The notes: a model not told the origin generated them from the sequence alone. Shown: positions 33,165 to 44,757, counted from the first letter of the stretch. The stretch is 64,000 nt of DNA from Nectonema munidae (GCA_030549495.1 JAUIRK010000314.1:62001-126000); one strand, 5' to 3'. Translations and numbers: made by a program.

Positions 33165-35395
33165 TAATACGTATCAAACTTGATGGGGGAAGATGAGCTT
33201 ATAACCATCATATCAGCATACGGACCACAGACTGGATGTAAAGAAGAGGATAAAAAAATTTTATCTATAATTTTGAAGAAATTATCGAAGAAGTAAAAGA
33301 AAATGAAATATTGTTGATAGAAGGTGATTTAAACGGCCATTTGGGAGAAAAGTGTGAAAGCTACGAAGAAACACATGGAGGGCATCGTTTTGGAAAAAGG
33401 AATGAAGACGGAGAGAGAATGTTACAGATGGCAGAAAGAAATGAAATCCTTGTTTGTATCACAAAATTTAGGAGAAAGCAGAGCACATGATCACGTATAA
33501 AAGCGATGGCAAGAGCAGTCAAATAGATTTTATTCTGATGAGACAAAAAGATGCCAAGAATTTGAAAGATTGCAATGCTATTCCTGGAAGCGACATTGTC
33601 AGCCAACAAAGAATGGTCTACCTTGATGCGTACAAAAACAAAAAATATAAGGAAAATATCCAAAAAGCTGAATATTTGGAAGTTAAAAGAAAGAAGTTAG
33701 AGTTTACGAAAGCATTAGGAACGGTAGATAAACGCGTGATGAAGAGAGATCATGTAGAAGAAATTTGGGGAAAATGAAAAGAGACTTTAGTTATATGAGT
33801 GATCGAAAATTTTTTTGACAAACAGAGAATGATAAAATAAAAGAGAAAGAGTCATGGTGGTGGAATCAAAAGATTAGATCATTGCTAAAAGATAGTGGCA
33901 AAAACAAATTTTAAAGAAGACAAAAATATATGGAGTGAATAAAAGGAAGCTAAAAAGAGTATTGCGATTACTAGGAACGAAGGGACATAAAAGCATTTGT
34001 GACTTAAGAATAAAAGAAGGCGAAAATCAAATATGCAGAATTGCTAAAGCAAGACAGAAAGAAAGGGAAGAAATTGGTAACATCAATATTAGATAAAGAG
34101 GGAAAACTGCTCTTTAACACTGAAGAAGTTAAAAACAGATGGGCAGATTATTTTGAAGAACTTCTGAATAGAGGTAATAGTAAAGAAGTCGGAGAAACGT
34201 TGTTGAAGGACCTGAAAAAAATAATTGATGAAGATGAAGTGATGCAACAAATTTAAAAAATGAAGAATCATAAACAACTGGACCTAGTGAGATTAGTGTT
34301 GATAAGAGGATATGAGACTCTTTGCTGGATGGTGAAACTACTGAAAACAGTGTGGATAGAAGAAAAAATAGGAGACGTTTTTGAATGTTATAGTTATCGT
34401 GATATTTTCACTAATGGTTGCAAAAGCTGCTAAGCCAGTCAGTCGGGCTATGCATGCCGTGCAAGCGTGTATTTGTTCGGGTGGTGACTCAGCTATAGAG
34501 CGCGTCCACAGGTTGCTGATTGTGGAGGAATCCTACAGATATTGTAGGATAGCTGCGAATAGATGGAATAAGCAGTCGCGACAATAGAGAACTTTAGGCG
34601 AGTATGCGGCGGGTGCAACTATTATGTTGTTCCCTACTCCGTTGAGGTGCTCGTAGAATAACTATTTGGCTTCACTAATTCCCTCTTGTGTGTGAGTGTG
34701 ATTTTTGCAATGATGCTCTGATGAGAGTGACGGACTTGCCGATCCCCTCTCTTGTTTTGTAAAGATTGGCGGCTAGTGTGGAATATCATTAGTCGAGTAC
34801 TGATAGAGTGTGCGGGGCTTGATTCAGCCGTTCGATATAACTGTTTCAAAGCCCGGATTCAGGGAATCGGGCGCAGGTTGCATGACACCTTAAGTCATCG
34901 AATGGAGAATTCACAGTGCAGGGGTGTTCCACGTATTGAAAAGGGCTCCCGCGTCTCAACGAGTCTGACCAACATGGCGAGAATCTTGTATGCCGGAATG
35001 GGTGCTAGTAGCGATCCGCATCCCTAGGCTCTAGTCTTTCTCTGATTTTTATGGGAGAGGGGCTAGGGTGGGGAGAGTTGGGTGGGTTTGAGTCCCGCAT
35101 CTTCTGTGTTCCCTGCAATAGGGGCAATTTTTATTCTGTGTGTGAATTGCGTAACTATTGAAAGGACCGGCCTGCGTTAACTTAAAAAATTAAACTTGCT
35201 CGGAGTTAGCGTGGGTACACTGTGGCTCGATTAAATAGCGACTAATGATAACGACTAATGGAAAGAATTAGATCAATTCTTGAAATAGATTCCAAACAAA
35301 TTGGATTTATGCCAGAAAAGAGTACGATAGATGTGATTTTTGTTAATGCAACTGATAGAAAAGAAAATTGAAGGATGTAACTGCTTGTATATTAG
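33165..35395 (+). mobile_element. RTE-type LINE, decayed and interrupted
   Basis: Endonuclease pieces: LITIISAYGPQTGCKEED, EILLIEGDLNGHLGEKCE, GHRFGKRNEDGERMLQMAE and MITYKSDGKSSQIDFILMRQ. An RTE-typical linker follows (DYFEELLN near 34150-34170, within NRWADYFEELLNRG). The RT start lies on both sides of an insert: before it ECYSYRDI, after it MERIRSILEIDSKQIGFMPE and KSTIDVIF. The motifs GDLNGH and SQIDFILMR are the two endonuclease hallmarks, of the kind annotated as craniofacial development protein 2-like in many genomes. The element is truncated within the RT fingers and has several frame changes. The insert at 34415-35253 is listed separately. Confidence 0.8.
34415..35253. mobile_element. 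GC-rich insert in the RTE LINE, candidate solo LTR (BEL/Pao-like guess)
   Basis: The sequence changes abruptly from AT-rich LINE to a block of about 840 bp with balanced composition, then back. ACTAA flanks it on both sides (34410-34414 and 35254-35258), and the match extends to ACTAATGG. When the block is left out, the LINE reads on as SLMERIRSILEID. The block starts TGGTTGCAAAAGC, as an LTR would; its other end is ACG rather than CA. It has no long coding frame with known domains. A 5-bp duplication plus a TG start and a GC-rich body suggest a solo LTR left by recombination. The family assignment is a guess. Age: younger than its host LINE, since the duplication is still exact. Confidence 0.4.
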
Positions 35396-35399
35396 GTTA

Positions 35400-36039
35400 T
35401 ATATAAAATATTTATCCCTATTGTCATTAATTTTTTGTTTTCTTTTGTCTTTGCTTGTTACTTTGGCCTTTTGAGTTGCCAATAAAATGAAAAAATCTCC
35501 CTTCGTTCAAATAAATTTTTCAATTGCTTTTGATCTTAGTTAATCCCTTGAAATAAGTAAAATTACTTTCAGCTATTGTCGTGACTTGGTTTAGATGCTT
35601 TTGCTGCTCCAAGGTTTACGTTTACTCCTTCATTACATTCTTTAGAATTTGAATACTAGCGCAAGTTTTTTGTATTAACCTATTCTAAAAGTAAATCATT
35701 ATTTCTTTTATTTGCAATCAACTCTTTATACAAGACGAGTAATCTAGGATAACGCAAAACTATATAGCCGCTATAGCTTATAAGCATCAATAACTGAGAT
35801 TCAATATTAATTATATTAGATTCAATATTAGATCACTATTACGAAAAATTCCTAATTTTTTAAGTTCCTGGAAAAACAAAAATTCAAAAAATGAGTTTTA
35901 ATTAAAAAATATAACATTGAGTAAAGAATGTCAATTTAAGAAAGTATATCATGGAATCAATTAGAAGTACGAGTAAAAACAATCGTTAAAGTAGTGAGAA
36001 TTTAATAAAATCCATTTTATCTTTTCCCAGTATCCCATT
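35400..36039. other. AT-rich spacer, no gene seen
   Basis: Just downstream of the minus-strand exon ending at 36040. If that exon is terminal, its 3' UTR lies here. attaaa-type poly(A) signals occur (ttattaaattc near 36003 on the minus strand) but are unremarkable in this composition. Confidence 0.3.
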
Positions 36040-37503
36040 TTACCATAATTTTTCGTATTTGTTTGCAGTTGCAGCATTTTTCACGCTTTTATTAGCATTA
36101 AGACCATTTTTTATCGTCACTTCTTCAATTAATTCTTGGTAAAGCGTTTCTAAAATGTCTTCTTTTGTTTCATCCACGAAAATTGTAAGGTTAGAGAAAT
36201 TTTCACTTCTTTTTCCTATAGAAAAACCTGTTTCATTTTTGCTTAATAAAGGATCCAAAGACGCGGGAATAGTTTCTTTGTCCGGAAATACTTTGGGATT
36301 TTGTTCGTTTGAAGCATTTCTTTTATTTTCACCTTCACTTGAATTATTACTTGTGTACGTTTTATAATAAGATGCTATCGTTAATTCTCTATTTCGTAAC
36401 TGTACATTGTCAATATTTGAAGGATTCGCTACATTTTCTTTGTAAATCGATAAATTTCTGTGCATTAGAGGAGTATTATATATTAAATCTTTGTCATTAT
36501 TGGAGATTGGCCTGGCTGAAGCTTGATTAATTGAAGAAGAAGAAGCTTCTTGATCCCTTAAATCTCTATCACTTTCTTTTCGTTTTAGTAAGGAGTTAGG
36601 GTGGGTTGGAAAAAAGTTTTTATCGTTTCCAACACCGATAAAACGTTGTTCGCTCTCTTCCTTCTCATTTGTTGAAGGATTAGTTTGTTCTGAACTTGTT
36701 TTTGAAAGATTTTTTGGAAGCACAAAAGTTTCTGCTTGAATAATTTCAATATCTTCTTTAGAATCTTGTGACGGTATAGAAGACTGTGAGATATTTTTTT
36801 CAGTTTCTTCTTCTGTTAAAATGGAAAATGGAGTTTGTGTAACTTCCTCTACAGGAACTGTTGCGTGTAACAAAAATGGAATCTGTGTAAAAATACTATT
36901 TTCTTGCACATTTTCTAGTTCGTCTCCACTGTTTTCGTAAATATTTCCATCATTTTGCTCAACCGATTCTTCCATGATGGTAGGGACTCCGTTTTTTAAT
37001 ATTTCAATGGGAACGTAATCATTTTCAATAATATCAATCGGAGGGATATTTGTCCTAATTTCTTCTTCATTTATGCTAGTTCTTAATTTTGGTTTATTTT
37101 TAACGTATCTTCTTCCTTCATGTTGAATAAAAGATTGTTTCACTGCGTTAAGCCTTAAACTTTTGTTAGTTAATTTATCTTGGGTTCTTTTTTGTAAAGT
37201 AACTTCATTAGTACTTGGAAAAGAAGTAACAATTTCTACAAATTGTATAGGAATTATTTTAGAATTTGTAGAAAATGGTGTAGAGATTTTTTGATCAGTT
37301 TGGCTCTGAATCGCCTTGAATGGTTGGCTATACTTTGTCGTTAATCTTGTATACTTTGGGTCAAAACTGGCTGAGTTATTCTTTGTAGTTCTAAAATTTG
37401 TTTTTACTCCATAACATCCTGTACAAAGTTGCTTTATTCTTGCGGGCAATATGTTAGGGTTTAGGGATAGATTTGGAGTGGGAATATCTTGGTGAAATGC
37501 TCG
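36040..37503 (-). CDS. Large exon of an unidentified host protein, disordered and acidic
   Basis: The longest uninterrupted frame in the window, about 487 codons from a stop near 37532 to TAA at 36040. It has no good ATG start; ATA TTG CCC is read through. It is therefore probably an internal or terminal exon beginning near 37503 after ctttaag. The protein starts RAFHQDIPTPNLSLNPNILP, then ARIKQLCTGCYG. It is rich in Ser, Asn, Thr, Glu and Lys, with acidic stretches (EESVEQNDGNIYENSGDELE) and NFS/NNSS/NAS-like sequons, and ends ETLYQELIEEVTIKNG...YEKLW. No globular domain or membrane segment is evident. The stop falls inside ATG|GTAAAA, which could also be a donor, so coding may continue. A disordered extracellular or regulatory protein is possible; I do not recognise it. 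Confidence 0.65.
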   Translation of the reverse strand, partial: RAFHQDIPTPNLSLNPNILPARIKQLCTGCYGVKTNFRTTKNNSASFDPKYTRLTTKYSQPFKAIQSQTDQKISTPFSTNSKIIPIQFVEIVTSFPSTNEVTLQKRTQDKLTNKSLRLNAVKQSFIQHEGRRYVKNKPKLRTSINEEEIRTNIPPIDIIENDYVPIEILKNGVPTIMEESVEQNDGNIYENSGDELENVQENSIFTQIPFLLHATVPVEEVTQTPFSILTEEETEKNISQSSIPSQDSKEDIEIIQAETFVLPKNLSKTSSEQTNPSTNEKEESEQRFIGVGNDKNFFPTHPNSLLKRKESDRDLRDQEASSSSINQASARPISNNDKDLIYNTPLMHRNLSIYKENVANPSNIDNVQLRNRELTIASYYKTYTSNNSSEGENKRNASNEQNPKVFPDKETIPASLDPLLSKNETGFSIGKRSENFSNLTIFVDETKEDILETLYQELIEEVTIKNGLNANKSVKNAATANKYEKLW

Positions 37504-38400
37504 CTTAAAGATTAATCTATTTATTTAAATGTCTTATAATGATATATTAAATATTTATACCTGGTAGACTATTTGTGAATATCCATATGGATTTACTGGA
37601 TATATGTCATAGGTTAGATGAAGGCCATTTAACAATACAAGATTGATCTATAAAAATATAAGGATTTTATTTACCTTCAATGCAAATATATTTTTGCCAT
37701 TAAAAAGAATACTTTTGCAAAACGAAAGAGCTGGAGATGCCATGAGCCATGATCGAATAGAACGACAGCACTTTTTCTGCGCATACTTGCGATTAATTAA
37801 GGAAAACAGAGTTCGTGATTACAAGAAGTGAACTTTACGTTAAAAATATGCAATGCAAATCAAAAGAACTGGAGTCATTTCAAGATGGAGGAAACTCTAG
37901 TTTAGATTGAAATTGAGTTTTGAGTTAGTGCCCAAGCAGACTGCTTGTTCGCCTCACTCGATTATATAAATCTATATCTTTACTTTCTTTTTCGTACGCA
38001 AATGAAAATTGAGCAATATTTAGTCCAATTTTTTAAAAGATTTAAATGAAAAATGGTAAAGAAAAACGGCGATTGATCTGACTAAACAAATATCACTTGC
38101 ATTTGCACGAATAGCTATCGTTAGCTATCAAGAATAATCTTATGTGAAAATTTTGTTAACAGTTTTATATTCATTATATTATTAAAAACACTTTTTTCGT
38201 GTTATAATAATTTGACACAAAGTCTTCAACGTATCTTCTCGTCTGTTGACTGACGAGTCAAAAGTTTGTTGTGCTTAAGAATATTACAAAACTAGTACTG
38301 ATATGATTGGCATGTATTAGTTGCGCTGATGCAATAAAGACAGGTAGACTTCTTTCACTTGTAAAATTTAAAATGTTTTTCTAATTAATTTTCAAAAAAA
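37504..38400. other. AT-rich sequence upstream of the large exon
   Basis: Would be intron or promoter of the minus-strand gene. A + strand frame of 62 codons at 37643-37831 has no support. Confidence 0.3.
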
Positions 38401-38401
38401 T

Positions 38402-38656
38402 CTATTTACCCTCAAGTTGTTTTCTCTTTTTGATAATATAATCATCAATTGCTTCAAAAAATTTGGATAAGGGAAGAAAAATATTTTTTGTATTTGTTGA
38501 CTTAGACAAAAATTTAGTCTCTCGCACCACCAGATAGGGCCGCTTAGGCCCAGCTTTAACTTGGAGTAAATGTTGACACAAATAATGTTCGAATTTTAAA
38601 ATATGAGCAACATGTAAATCAAGGAAAGAGTTATTTAAATTATTATCAATTATCAA
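38402..38656 (-). CDS. Candidate exon or small gene fragment
   Basis: The minus-strand frame reads NSFLDLHVAHILKFEHYLCQ, then HLLQVKAGPKRPYLVVRETK and FFEAIDDYIIKKRKQLEG. It closes at GAGG followed by gtaaat, a possible donor, with a stop two codons later. Composition is protein-like, with an amphipathic helical part and a basic GPKRP turn. The upstream acceptor is not clear. It may be an exon of the same minus-strand gene as 36040-37503, or a relic of an unknown element. Not recognised. Confidence 0.3.
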   Translation of the reverse strand: MIIDNNLNNSFLDLHVAHILKFEHYLCQHLLQVKAGPKRPYLVVRETKFLSKSTNTKNIFLPLSKFFEAIDDYIIKKRKQLEGK

Positions 38657-38873
38657 AAAATATTTTTGTATAAAATAATTTATTACTTAAAGTGTTGCTC
38701 ATCAAGTGACACTTTATTCAAAAAACAAAATAAACATACATAAGAAGACATAAAAATAGTTTTACAGAAACAGATAAAAAGATAAAATACACATACAAGA
38801 GAAAAAACATTTAAAATATCTGTATAAAAAGCAAATATATAATATAGATTATAGATATACATTATATTATACA

Positions 38874-41376
38874 CAGTGAAACCTGTGTAAACCGAATTCC
38901 CATAGGGACAACAAAAACTTTCGGTATATAGAGGATTTTCTTGTAAGATTGATTATAATGGTGTTTTAATAAAACGGCTATTATTTTATCAAACCTTTAT
39001 AATTCTAAATGTTATAAACACGAAAAAATTAGATTAAAAATTACCATTAACTTTTTTCATGCTTTCCTAGTATTGCTCACATTTTCAGCATACCATTTGT
39101 AACTCAAAATCAAAAAAATAAGAAAAAAACATCATTTTAACTGAAATTTCTTTTTTTGAAATTGTAATGGTAAGAAACATACGAAACTGATACACCGAAA
39201 TCAAATATATAGAAAGGAAAAAAAGACCTTCTGATCCAAAACGTAAGGTAAAAAGCAGAAAAAGGTTGATAACATCTTCATTTAAAATGTTTAACACTAT
39301 GCGTAGCAGAAAATTTATCCATTTTGTTAAGCTCATTGCATCACATGGTGTACTACCGAAATTTATAAACACTTGATAAATTTGGAAGATTTGTGGTAGA
39401 CCTTTACTGGGAAATCAAAGAAAAATTCTTTATTTGAAAATGAAACGATTGTTTTAATTGAAAAAAGAATAAACAAATTATAATAAATAAAAAAAATTAT
39501 CTTCATCCCAAGTAATCATCCAGAAGAGTTTGTCTTGGAGCTAACTCGTTTTTAGCTATGGATAAATTATTTATATTCATCAATTGATGGATATGTGGCA
39601 ACATGCTTGGCTCTTCGGAAGTAGCAAAGTCCTCACGTTCTTTCAAAATATTCATCACTTTTTTTGCGAGTTAAATTCGGAGAAATTTGTCAAATTCTGT
39701 GACTCGCAAGTCATCGCCACTTTCCACACCTTGGGAGTCGCTTACTTGAGTGAAATTTTGAACGATGGGAGTTTCCCAATTATCTTTATCTTCTGTAGGT
39801 TGAGATGCATCAATCTCTATGTAAGCATCATCATTGATGGGGTCTTCTACGAATTGATTCAAGCAAAGTTTCAATGAAGGATCTATTTCGACATCTTCTA
39901 TTCTTTCTTCTGATGAATCGACTACCGTGAACCCGCAGCGTTTGAAACATTGAGATATAGTAGTTTGTATAGTGTCTCTCCATGCGGTTGAAATTCAATA
40001 GAGCGCATCTAGAACTGTAATAGCTTTTAACAAATCGGCTGCAGTGTTTACAGTATTCATCTTTGTTATCAGTTGCACTAACATTAAAGTAAATTAAAGT
40101 AAAAAGTCGCATTGTCTAAAAACATCAAAATCTTTCTCTTCTGGCGTTTCATTTCTTTATTGAGCTCAATCAACCAAGCAGTAAATATTTGAGAGGTCAT
40201 CCCAGATTTTTTGTTATAGTTATATGCGACTGGTAGCTGATCACTTTTTAGAACCTTTCATACATCTTCGCTTTTTTGACTTTCCTATAACTACTGGCGT
40301 TAATTTTTCACCAGTAGCACTGCACCCGAGTAAAACTGTCAATCGTTCTTTGGAATTCTTGTGCCACTATGACTGCTTGACTTGGTTGCGAGAGTTTTTA
40401 GATCCAGTCTTCTACCGTTTTTCATCTACAACAGCTTTCTCTCCTGAAAGAGAGTATGATTGTATAGAATAACGAGACTTCCAAGAACAAAGCCATCCAA
40501 CCGAAGCCTTAAAATCTGAATACTCCTTGCTGTACTCGACTGCTTTGGCCTGTATAATTGGACCAGATATATGAAATTTTTTGTTTCGCGCTTGTACAAA
40601 CCAATCATACATCATTTGATTGAGTTTGACGAATCTACAACTTTTTTCAAGTCTTTTCTTTTTCCGTCAGTGTTTTTTTTCAAAATTGTTAAGATAGAAG
40701 TCTGCTTTTTTCATTATATCAGGTACTGTACTAATAACAATGCCGTACTTTTGGCTAATTTCCTTTTGAGTCGGTTTAGGCGAGTTTCGTGATTCCTTAA
40801 TCGAAATTTCGTTTGCAAATCTACTTCCCACATTACTCTTTTACGTGTGAATGAATGCATTATGATTGACAAAATTGAAAAAGAAATGAAAAGTTAGAAA
40901 AATGAAATAAAAACGTGATGCAATTAGCTTCTCTGCTAGGAGAAACAATCGATCAAAAATTTTTAGAAACGAACTGCAGAATAAATACTGTTCATCATTG
41001 TTGACAAGTCAAAAGATGAAAAACATATTTCATTTTATCCTACACTCACTCCTAACTTCATCACAATTCTCGCATTTTTCTGTCCCTACATCAATATCAC
41101 ATCAGACGAATATGTGAAATGAGCGAAAATATAATACACGCTCTGTGAGTCCACTGACATTCAAATGTTAATTTTTCACGGCTCACATGTGTTGATAAGT
41201 GAGACAAGTTTATGATGAAAAAACTTTATCACATTTCGTTGTAAATTTGGGTTTATAAAAAAATAAAATTTGTGTTTTTTACAATTTTATGTTCGGTTTT
41301 CACAATAGAGAGAATTTGGTTCCGATATATACAAAATTTCGCTTTAACAAGTATTCGGTTTAGATAGTTTTCACTG
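38874..41376 (-). mobile_element. pogo/Tigger transposon with both terminal inverted repeats, decayed
   Basis: The ends are CAGTGAAACCTGTGTAAACC (38874) and, in reverse complement from 41376, CAGTGAAAACTATCTAAACC. Both continue GAAT, and TA flanks the right end directly and the left end two bases out. The minus-strand transposase can be followed. First come an HTH (TQKEISQKYGIVISTV) and a CENP-B-type domain (MMYDWFVQARNKKFHISGPI, then FKASVGWLCSWKSRYSIQSY and SLSGEKAVVDEK, 40615-40412). The DDE part gives VVIGKSKKRRCMKGSKK, GMTSQIFTAWLIELNKEMK and KILMFLDNA (40320-40100). The C-terminal part gives RCGFTVVDSSEERIEDVE (39950) and an acidic tail to 39671. Frame changes and stops make it inactive. 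At 2.5 kb it is full length for a Tigger. The 39000-39600 side is non-coding 3' sequence. Confidence 0.88.
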
Positions 41377-41469
41377 TATATATAGATTTTTATAAATAAA
41401 TACATAGTATTTTGGCTTGCATATAATGACTACGGAGCTTTGCCAAACTCCTAATATATATATTAGTAT

Positions 41470-41975
41470 CAGGGATGGTCAAAAATTTAGGGGGAGGGGG
41501 GGGGACTTCAAAATTTGTCCATCTGAAGTTATTAAGTTTTCGATAGTTTGAGTTTTGTGGATCTTTGCGTTATACATAATTAGCCAGCAGTTTTTTACGT
41601 TACTTCTTTTCACCCTTCCTCCACCCCCAAGAATTTTTATAAAAGTACTCTATGTACTAAGGGACAAGCCCGCCTTCAAAGTCTGGCTCTTATGAGCATT
41701 GAGAAAGAAGTTCTCGATTGTGTTGATTTTGACAAAGTCATCGATAATTTTGCTGCTGCTAAAACACCAAAAATGAACATCTAATGGAGACTGTCTTCGA
41801 CTCACTCAGTATATATCTGAATTATGTGGCTTAATAAAAATTTGATTATTTTTTTTCTAAATCACTTTTTAGCCCAGAATCGGGTGGGGATGAGTGAGAA
41901 AAGAAAGAGCAAGGCGTTAGGGGCTCCATTCAGGACTTTTGCCCTGGGGCGCCACGATCCCTTGATACTGCCCTG
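41470..41975 (+). mobile_element. Internally deleted hAT transposon keeping both ends
   Basis: The left end is CAGGGATGGTCAAAAATTTA with a G run, like the right tip of the hAT at 54831-56838 (CAGGGATGGACC). The right end in reverse complement is CAGGGCAGTATCAAGGGATC. Inside, only the last codons of a hAT transposase remain: LALMSIEKEVLDCVDFDKVI, then DNFAAAKTPK and a stop near 41780. The transposase body is lost, so this is a short non-autonomous derivative. No matching 8-bp duplication was seen (attagtat and agttctag). Confidence 0.65.
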
Positions 41976-41979
41976 AGTT

Positions 41980-42646
41980 CTAGAATCCAAGAAAAAAGTC
42001 TCATTTTTTCTTTCATGAGTGAATATACGAAAGAAATATACAAAAAAGAATAATTAAAGGAGTTTAGTTTGAATAAAAGACTGTTGATGCTTATTACTAG
42101 AACACAAGAAAGTCAATAAAGTAACTTTCTATAAAATTAATCTCTAACCTTTAAAAAAAGTGGAAACAAAGATTTAGAACTTGATAAAGTGTGAAGTGTG
42201 AATCAAACAAAAATATAGAGTCAATTTTTCAAATTTAGGTCAATAAAGTCAATTTCCAATAGTTTTTATTGAAAAATATTCAAATACCCTGACACTGATT
42301 GGAGCTTTGATACCTTAAATTCAAAAATTTATTAAGAAGAAAAGTTAAATGAATAGGTTTAATAAAATATGCAAGAGTAGAACTTCACTCACAATACACA
42401 CAATTTTGAATATGTCGATAACGGTTTTATATTAATACTGAATGAGTATGAGAATATACAGATTTGTAGAACATGTTATAAAAGTAGGTTAAAACACTAC
42501 GAAAAAAGCGATAAATTTCATGAATACTTTCAAAAAAATTATAAGTTTTGGAACGATCATTTTTGCCAAAGTCATGTAAAACTTTTGGACAAAACTGGGT
42601 TTATTGCGCGTCTTGATTGGCCGCATTTGTGTGCGTGTGGTGTATG
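41980..42646. other. AT-rich spacer between two hAT elements
   Basis: No coding signature. It ends at the left tip of the large hAT. Confidence 0.3.
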
Positions 42647-42787
42647 CAGCGGTCGCCAAGCTTTCAATTTCATGGACCACTAGTTGTATATAAATTTGGC
42701 AGACCACTAGGATTTTTATAACTTAAAAACATTAAATAAAATTTTATAATAAAAATAATAATAAGCGAACTTTTATTTTGTTAATAT

Positions 42788-43577
42788 GGCTATTAATTAT
42801 AACAGAGATATAATTTAATTATTATAAAAGATATTGAAAATTCAAAGTTTAATAATGCATTCCAAATTTATAGTGTGTTATTTGTTTCTGCTTCTTTGAT
42901 ATGCTCCAATGACGTTACTGCGAGGCACAGAGCTGATTTTATTTCAAGCTGAAATTGATTCCTATTCTTAATTGCTGGGACAGATGAACATCTCTTTTCA
43001 CCCGAATATGTTGTAGAAAATTGTATCAAAATTTGCATTGCCTTGTCACTGAGTTATGGATATGCACTTTTTATCGAGATCCAAAAATGAGGTGTTGATA
43101 AGGACGAATAAAATTTAGTTTTGAGACTGCCATCGCATGATAGCCCAATGAGGCATTCTTTTTCGTTCATGCACAAATTGCTGTCCTCAATGCTTGCCTC
43201 AAATTGATCTATTATTATCCACATATTGCCACGCCTCGCATCTTCTTCCTTTGGAAAATAACAAGCAAAATAAATTATGATCAGTGGCTGTAAGTGTTGT
43301 TGAATGAGCAATGGATACGACTTCCCAGTTGACATCTTTCTCTCGCATATATTCATAATTTGAAAATATTTGAAGACCTTTTTCAGCGAAACACTTTTGC
43401 AACAGCGATATTTTCTTTTGAAAAGCATCTATTTGCCACGTAGTGTAACTTATTAGCATTAACAAGGTTCTAGGAGAAAAGTGTCCAGAAGACAAAAGTT
43501 ACCACTTTTGTATAATACGAAGGTGATAACTTGTAATTATACACACATCCTTCACAATGTACTGTAGTGTTAATAGT
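42788..43577. repeat. 790-bp tandem duplication, unit 1
   Basis: Starts ggctattaattataacagag and ends tactgtagtgttaatagt. It covers the hAT C-terminal coding remnant plus a near-palindrome (agttaccacttttgtataat). Unit 2 follows without a gap. By eye I found only three base differences in 790. Confidence 0.92.
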
Positions 43578-44367
43578 GGCTATTAATTATAACAGAGATA
43601 TAATTTAATTATTATAAAAGATATTGAAAATTCAAAGTTTAATAATGCATTCCAAATTTATAGTGTGTTATTTGTTTCTGCTTCTTTGATATGCTCCAAT
43701 GACGTTACTGCGAGGCACAGAGCTGATTTTATTTCAAGCTGAAATTGATTCCTATTCTTAATTGCTGGGACAGATGAACATCTCTTTTCACCCGAATATG
43801 TTGTAGAAAATTGTATCAAAATTTGCATTGCCTTGTCACTGAGTTATGGATATGCACTTTTTATCGAGATCCAAAAATGAGGTGTTGATAAGGACGAATA
43901 AAATTTAGTTTTGAGACTGCCATCGCATGATAGCCCAATGAGGCATTCTTTTTCGTTCATGCACAAATTGCTGTCCTCAATGCTTGCCTCAAATTGATCT
44001 ATTATTATCCACATATTGCCACGCCTCGCATATTCTTCCTTTGGAAAATAACAAGCAAAATAAATTATGATCAGTGGCTGTAAGTGTTGTTGAATGAGCA
44101 ATGGATACGACTTCCCAGTTGACATCTTTCTCTCGCATATATTCATAATTTGAAAATATTTGAAGACCTTTTTCAGCGAAACACTTTTGCAACAGCGATA
44201 TTTTCTTTTGAAAAGCATCTATTTGCCACGTAGTGTAACTTATTAGCATTAACAAGGTTCTAGGAGAAAAGTATCCAGAAGACAAAAGTTACCACTTTTG
44301 TATAATACGAAGGTGATAACTTGTAATTATACACACATCCTTCACAATGTACTGTAGTGTTGATAGT
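43578..44367. repeat. 790-bp tandem duplication, unit 2
   Basis: A second copy of 42788-43577 at an exact offset of 790 bp. Differences seen are tcttcttcc/tattcttcc, gtgtccag/gtatccag and gttaatag/gttgatag. The near-identity means that it is recent, or that it is an assembly duplication. Confidence 0.92.
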
Positions 44368-44371
44368 GGCA
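44263..44371 (+). repeat. Left arm of a 109-bp inverted repeat
   Basis: From ggagaaaagtatccagaaga to ttgatagtggca. Its reverse complement recurs at 44931-45039 with a handful of differences. The same sequence also ends unit 1 of the tandem duplication (43473-43577). Confidence 0.9.
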
Positions 44372-44465
44372 TTAATAACCCTCTTTTCTCAGATGAAATT
44401 TTATTTATATTATCCCTAATTAAAAAAAAAATATATATAATTGTATATAAAATTTTAAAATAATT

Positions 44466-44757
44466 TTACAAATAAATTCTAGATGTTGTTTTGTATAAAT
44501 CTTTAGCTTCTGTCTTAATACTATCATTAAAATTTAAGATATCTGGATCCTCTGCATTGTGGTTATGTTGAACAATTATTTTTATTGTTTTTGCCTTACA
44601 ATCATTGAAAATTATAAGACCTAAAATAATAATAAAAATAACAAAGCAGTTATTAAATTTTAAAAAATATTTACCTTCACATTTTTTTGAACTAATTTTT
44701 GTACAAACATAAGTTGACGTCGTGTTTATTTTCTTTTTAAAAAATATTTGAAACCTT
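44466..44757 (-). CDS. Two-exon FLYWCH/zinc-finger-like unit with a 54-bp intron
   Basis: On the minus strand exon 1 (about 44757-44675) reads IFFKKKINTTSTYVCTKISS, then KKCE. It ends at a donor (tgtgaag then gtaaat). A 54-bp intron (44674-44621) ends in attattattttag. Exon 2 (44620-44466) reads GLIIFNDCKAKTIKIIVQHN, then HNAEDPDILNFNDSIKTEAK, and stops at 44466. Spliced, it gives C-x7-C, about 20 residues, then HNH, the layout of FLYWCH-type fingers found in host regulators and in MULE-type transposases. The unit sits in the 559-bp spacer of an inverted repeat, inside the large hAT. It has no complete start, so it is a fragment of a larger protein or element cargo. Confidence 0.5.
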
